This document shows, piece after piece, positions 61,901 to 64,000 of a stretch of 64,000 nucleotides of DNA; within the stretch, counting starts at the first letter, position 1, and each line of letters starts with the position of its first letter. Below the pieces are notes generated by a model. It did no database searches and was not told the DNA's origin. It saw only the letters and a list, made by a program, of their open reading frames with translations. The position numbers and the translations under genes are program-made. Source of the stretch: Neisseria weaveri. Its GTDB lineage: Bacteria > Pseudomonadota > Gammaproteobacteria > Burkholderiales > Neisseriaceae. The DNA lies in NCBI RefSeq assembly GCF_900638685.1, contig NZ_LR134533.1, positions 1,426,001-1,490,000 of the forward strand, written 5' to 3'.

Positions 61901-63541
61901 TTAGGAAACCACTTCACCTGCAGCGCGTTGTTTTTCAATACTGCGGTTGATGTGCCATTGTTGGGCAATTGTCAGAATATTGTTGACCACCCAGTACAGT
62001 ACCAAACCAGCAGGGAAGAAGAAGAACATTACCGAGAAAATCACCGGCATAATCTTCATCATTTTGGCCTGCATAGGATCGGTTGGCGGAGGGTTCAAAG
62101 CCGTTTGGATAAACATGGTGGCAGCCATGATGATGGGCAGGATAAACCAAGGGTCGGTACGGCTTAAGTCGGTAATCCAGCCGATCCATGGGGCTTGGCG
62201 CAATTCTACGGATGAGAAAATCGCCCAATACAAACCGATGAATACCGGAATTTGCAGCAGCATAGGCAGGCAGCCGCCCAAAGGATTGATTTTTTCATCA
62301 CGGTAAAGCTGCATCATGGCTTGCTGCATTGCCATGCGGTCATCGCCGTATTTTTCCTTCAAAGCCTGCAGGCGCGGAGCAACGGCACGCATCTTGGCCA
62401 TAGAGCGGTAAGAGGCGTTGGTCAGCGGATAGAAAACGGCTTTAACAATGATGGTCAGCAAAACAATGGCCCAGCCCCAGTTGCCTACCAAGTCGTGCAA
62501 TTTGTTTAGCAGCCAGAAAAGCGGTGAAGCAAAAATATGTACTTTGCCGTAGTCTTTAGCCAATTGCAGATTGTCTGCCACATTGCTGATGATGTCGGTT
62601 GTTTGCGGGCCGGCATATAGGGTAACGGGGAAAGATAGTTTGCCTTCGCTCTGAATGGCGGGTAGCGGAACACGCACATCGGCAGAATAAAGTTTGTCTT
62701 CGCGACGTTTCAGATCGATTTGGCAAGCGCCCGCTTCACAGATGGTTTTGCCGTCTTTGGGCTGTAAAATCCAAGTAGCCATAAAATGGTGTTGGATCAT
62801 GCCTAACCAGCCGCTGTCGGTTTTACGTACATATTCGGCTTGATCGCGTCCGGATTCAAAGTCATCGTCCAGATCGCCGAAAGGTACTTTTTCAAACTCG
62901 CCTTGAGGTGTGTAAACCACAGGACCGGAATAAGTATGGGTGAAGTAGCCTTCGCCGTCCGGCTTGCTTTGATCGCGTAAAATCCGGTATAAGCCGCTTA
63001 ATTGAACGGGTTGGCCGCTTTGGTTGGTAATATCGAAGCGTACGTTTACAACGTAGCTGTTTTTGGTAAACGTATAAACTTTGTCGATATTCAAGCCGTT
63101 ATCGGTTTGTGCGCTGAGACGTACTTCGACTTGATCGCCATTTAAGGTGTATTGTTTTTGCGGTGCGGAAAACGAAATATTTTTCAATATGTTAATACCG
63201 TTGGCGTTCAATAACTCAGATTGGGCGATGTAGGTGTAATCTTTGTTGTCGTTAAACAAAACGAAGTTTTTACTTTCATCGTCGGACGAGCTGTATTTCA
63301 GCAAGGTCAATTGACGTAAATCACCGCTTTTTTCGTCAATAACGGCTTTTACCGTATCGGTAATCACGGTAACCGGTACGGCTGTTTCCAGGGGGGATGA
63401 GGCTTGTGCGGGTGCTGCCGCAGTTGCGGTCTGTGCAGCTTGTTGCGCCGGTGTCGGCTTAGGTGTCGGGAAAAGTTGCTCCCAACCTAACAAAATCACC
63501 AGTGCAACGGCGAAAAAAGCCGTTAAGCGTTTTAAGTCCAT
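61901..63541 (-). CDS. yidC: Membrane protein insertase YidC
   Basis: Inserts and folds inner-membrane proteins with or without SecYEG. The 546 aa have an N-terminal signal-anchor (MDLKRLTAFFAVALVILLGW), an Ala/Gln-rich linker, a large periplasmic beta domain (about 50-330) and the conserved five-helix core (NWGWAIVLLTIIVKAVFYPLTNASYRSMAKMR; PLGGCLPMLLQIPVFIGLYW). Same strand and order as rnpA-yidD, the usual rpmH-rnpA-yidD-yidC cluster. Confidence 0.97.
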   Translation of the reverse strand: MDLKRLTAFFAVALVILLGWEQLFPTPKPTPAQQAAQTATAAAPAQASSPLETAVPVTVITDTVKAVIDEKSGDLRQLTLLKYSSSDDESKNFVLFNDNKDYTYIAQSELLNANGINILKNISFSAPQKQYTLNGDQVEVRLSAQTDNGLNIDKVYTFTKNSYVVNVRFDITNQSGQPVQLSGLYRILRDQSKPDGEGYFTHTYSGPVVYTPQGEFEKVPFGDLDDDFESGRDQAEYVRKTDSGWLGMIQHHFMATWILQPKDGKTICEAGACQIDLKRREDKLYSADVRVPLPAIQSEGKLSFPVTLYAGPQTTDIISNVADNLQLAKDYGKVHIFASPLFWLLNKLHDLVGNWGWAIVLLTIIVKAVFYPLTNASYRSMAKMRAVAPRLQALKEKYGDDRMAMQQAMMQLYRDEKINPLGGCLPMLLQIPVFIGLYWAIFSSVELRQAPWIGWITDLSRTDPWFILPIIMAATMFIQTALNPPPTDPMQAKMMKIMPVIFSVMFFFFPAGLVLYWVVNNILTIAQQWHINRSIEKQRAAGEVVS

Positions 63542-63655
63542 ATAAGGTTTCCTAATGGATGGTGTTTAATTAAAAGCTGAAAATGCTTGATTTCAGACGG
63601 CATTATATACAAACCGAATGAAAGCGGCAGGAATTCTTTAAAGTACAGGTTGCGG

Positions 63656-63868
63656 TCAGGGTACCGGGTCGTGTCCGCTGCCGCCGAAAGGATGGCAGCG
63701 TCCAATGCGTTTGGCTGCGAGCCAGCCGCCTTTCAATGCACCGTATTTTTTTACGGCTTCTACTGCATATTGCGAGCAGGTTGGCGTGTATCTGCATCTG
63801 GGCGGGAGCATGGGGCTGATGGCATATTGGTAAAGGCGTATCAGGCCGAGTAGGATTTTTGCCAACAT
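63656..63868 (-). CDS. yidD: Membrane protein insertion efficiency factor YidD
   Basis: 70 aa, the typical short YidD: amphipathic N terminus ([20 protein letters not shown]) and three conserved Cys in [14 protein letters not shown]...[15 protein letters not shown]. Starts three bases after the rnpA stop. Confidence 0.95.
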   Translation of the reverse strand: MLAKILLGLIRLYQYAISPMLPPRCRYTPTCSQYAVEAVKKYGALKGGWLAAKRIGRCHPFGGSGHDPVP

Positions 63869-63871
63869 GAT

Positions 63872-64000
63872 TTAAGGTTTCTCCATCAATTGCTTCAGTT
63901 GTTCCCTGACCTCGGCCGCAGTGTGTGGCTCGAAAGGCCGGATAACTCTGACGATGTAGTCTTGATGGGGCAGTTTGTGCTTTCGGGTTCGAAACCATTC
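63872..64000 (-). CDS. rnpA: Ribonuclease P protein component (C-terminal part; runs off the window)
   Basis: The last 42 codons are visible, reading EWFRTRKHKLPHQDYIVRVI and then RPFEPHTAAEVREQLKQLMEKP before the TAA. The R-x-LP-x-QDY-V pattern is typical of the RnpA C terminus. The gene supplies the protein subunit of RNase P for tRNA 5' processing. Frame and position (directly upstream of yidD) support the call; the 5' part and rpmH lie beyond 64000. Confidence 0.88.
   Translation of the reverse strand, partial: EWFRTRKHKLPHQDYIVRVIRPFEPHTAAEVREQLKQLMEKP

Overview
The window is chromosomal DNA of a commensal-type Neisseria (Betaproteobacteria, Neisseriaceae). The evidence is the dense DNA uptake sequence (DUS), almost always the AGGCCGTCTGAA dialect with a few ATGCCGTCTGAA copies; the rRNA operon with a ComE-type competence gene just downstream; an IS1106-like element; a BirA/CoaX fusion; and gene sets and protein sequences that read as Neisseria. 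Most terminators are inverted DUS pairs.

Layout. 1-3314: carB and its DUS terminator. 3540-9095: a complete rRNA operon (promoter, boxA, 16S, tRNA-Ile, tRNA-Ala, 23S, 5S, terminator) with clear RNase III processing stems. 9349-11710: comE, an IS5-family element inserted exactly in a DUS, and mtgA. 11697-16500: aroE, glnA, tRNA-Arg, ispB, rplU-rpmA. 16641-16783: a small MITE sharing ends with the IS. 17060-25608: trkH, an LtgA-type lytic transglycosylase, an FNR-type promoter in front of cytochrome c peroxidase, gpsA, a coiled-coil gene with zapA and 6S RNA, rplM-rpsI and glsB. 25735-29353: dtd, a moeB-moaC pair, a membrane protein and folD. 29615-29898: tRNA-Pro/Arg/His operon. 30239-33344: hldC, birA-coaX and a SPOR-like protein in one overlapping operon. 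33388-33590: a probable Fur-controlled small RNA (NrrF-like). 33775-40932: tldD, a Bax-inhibitor-1 family gene, menA, yggX, a zinc-ribbon protein with argA, pyrE and an NApe-type AP endonuclease. 40939-41869: a short segment carrying a foreign DUS dialect. 42585-48478: a full opp/dpp peptide transporter. 48861-56589: bioB, dolP-gmhA-yraN, rsmI, rsmE, an IMPase, a YchJ-like protein and a lone ABC membrane domain. 56748-64000: gyrB, pit, thiE and yidC-yidD-rnpA (rnpA cut by the window edge).

Functionally this is mostly housekeeping: translation, cell wall (mtgA, ltgA, zapA), LOS heptose synthesis (hldC, gmhA), nitrogen and amino acids (glnA, carB, argA, aroE), cofactors (bioB/birA, moaC/moeB, thiE, folD, coaX), and membrane biogenesis (yidC, dolP). 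No prophage, CRISPR or restriction system is visible.

The least ordinary signals are: (i) four exact copies of the TGCCTGTCTGAA uptake sequence within about 930 bp, read as a recent import from a Neisseria lineage of the wadsworthii dialect; (ii) a Fur box overlapping a promoter that would drive a roughly 170-nt RNA at the position expected for NrrF; (iii) an IS and a MITE, both flanked by 5-bp AGGCN duplications, with the IS itself carrying DUS cores; (iv) a MoaC with Gln where the family has an active-site His; and (v) an RBBP9-like hydrolase that lacks its Ser and His, the His codon being part of an in-frame DUS.
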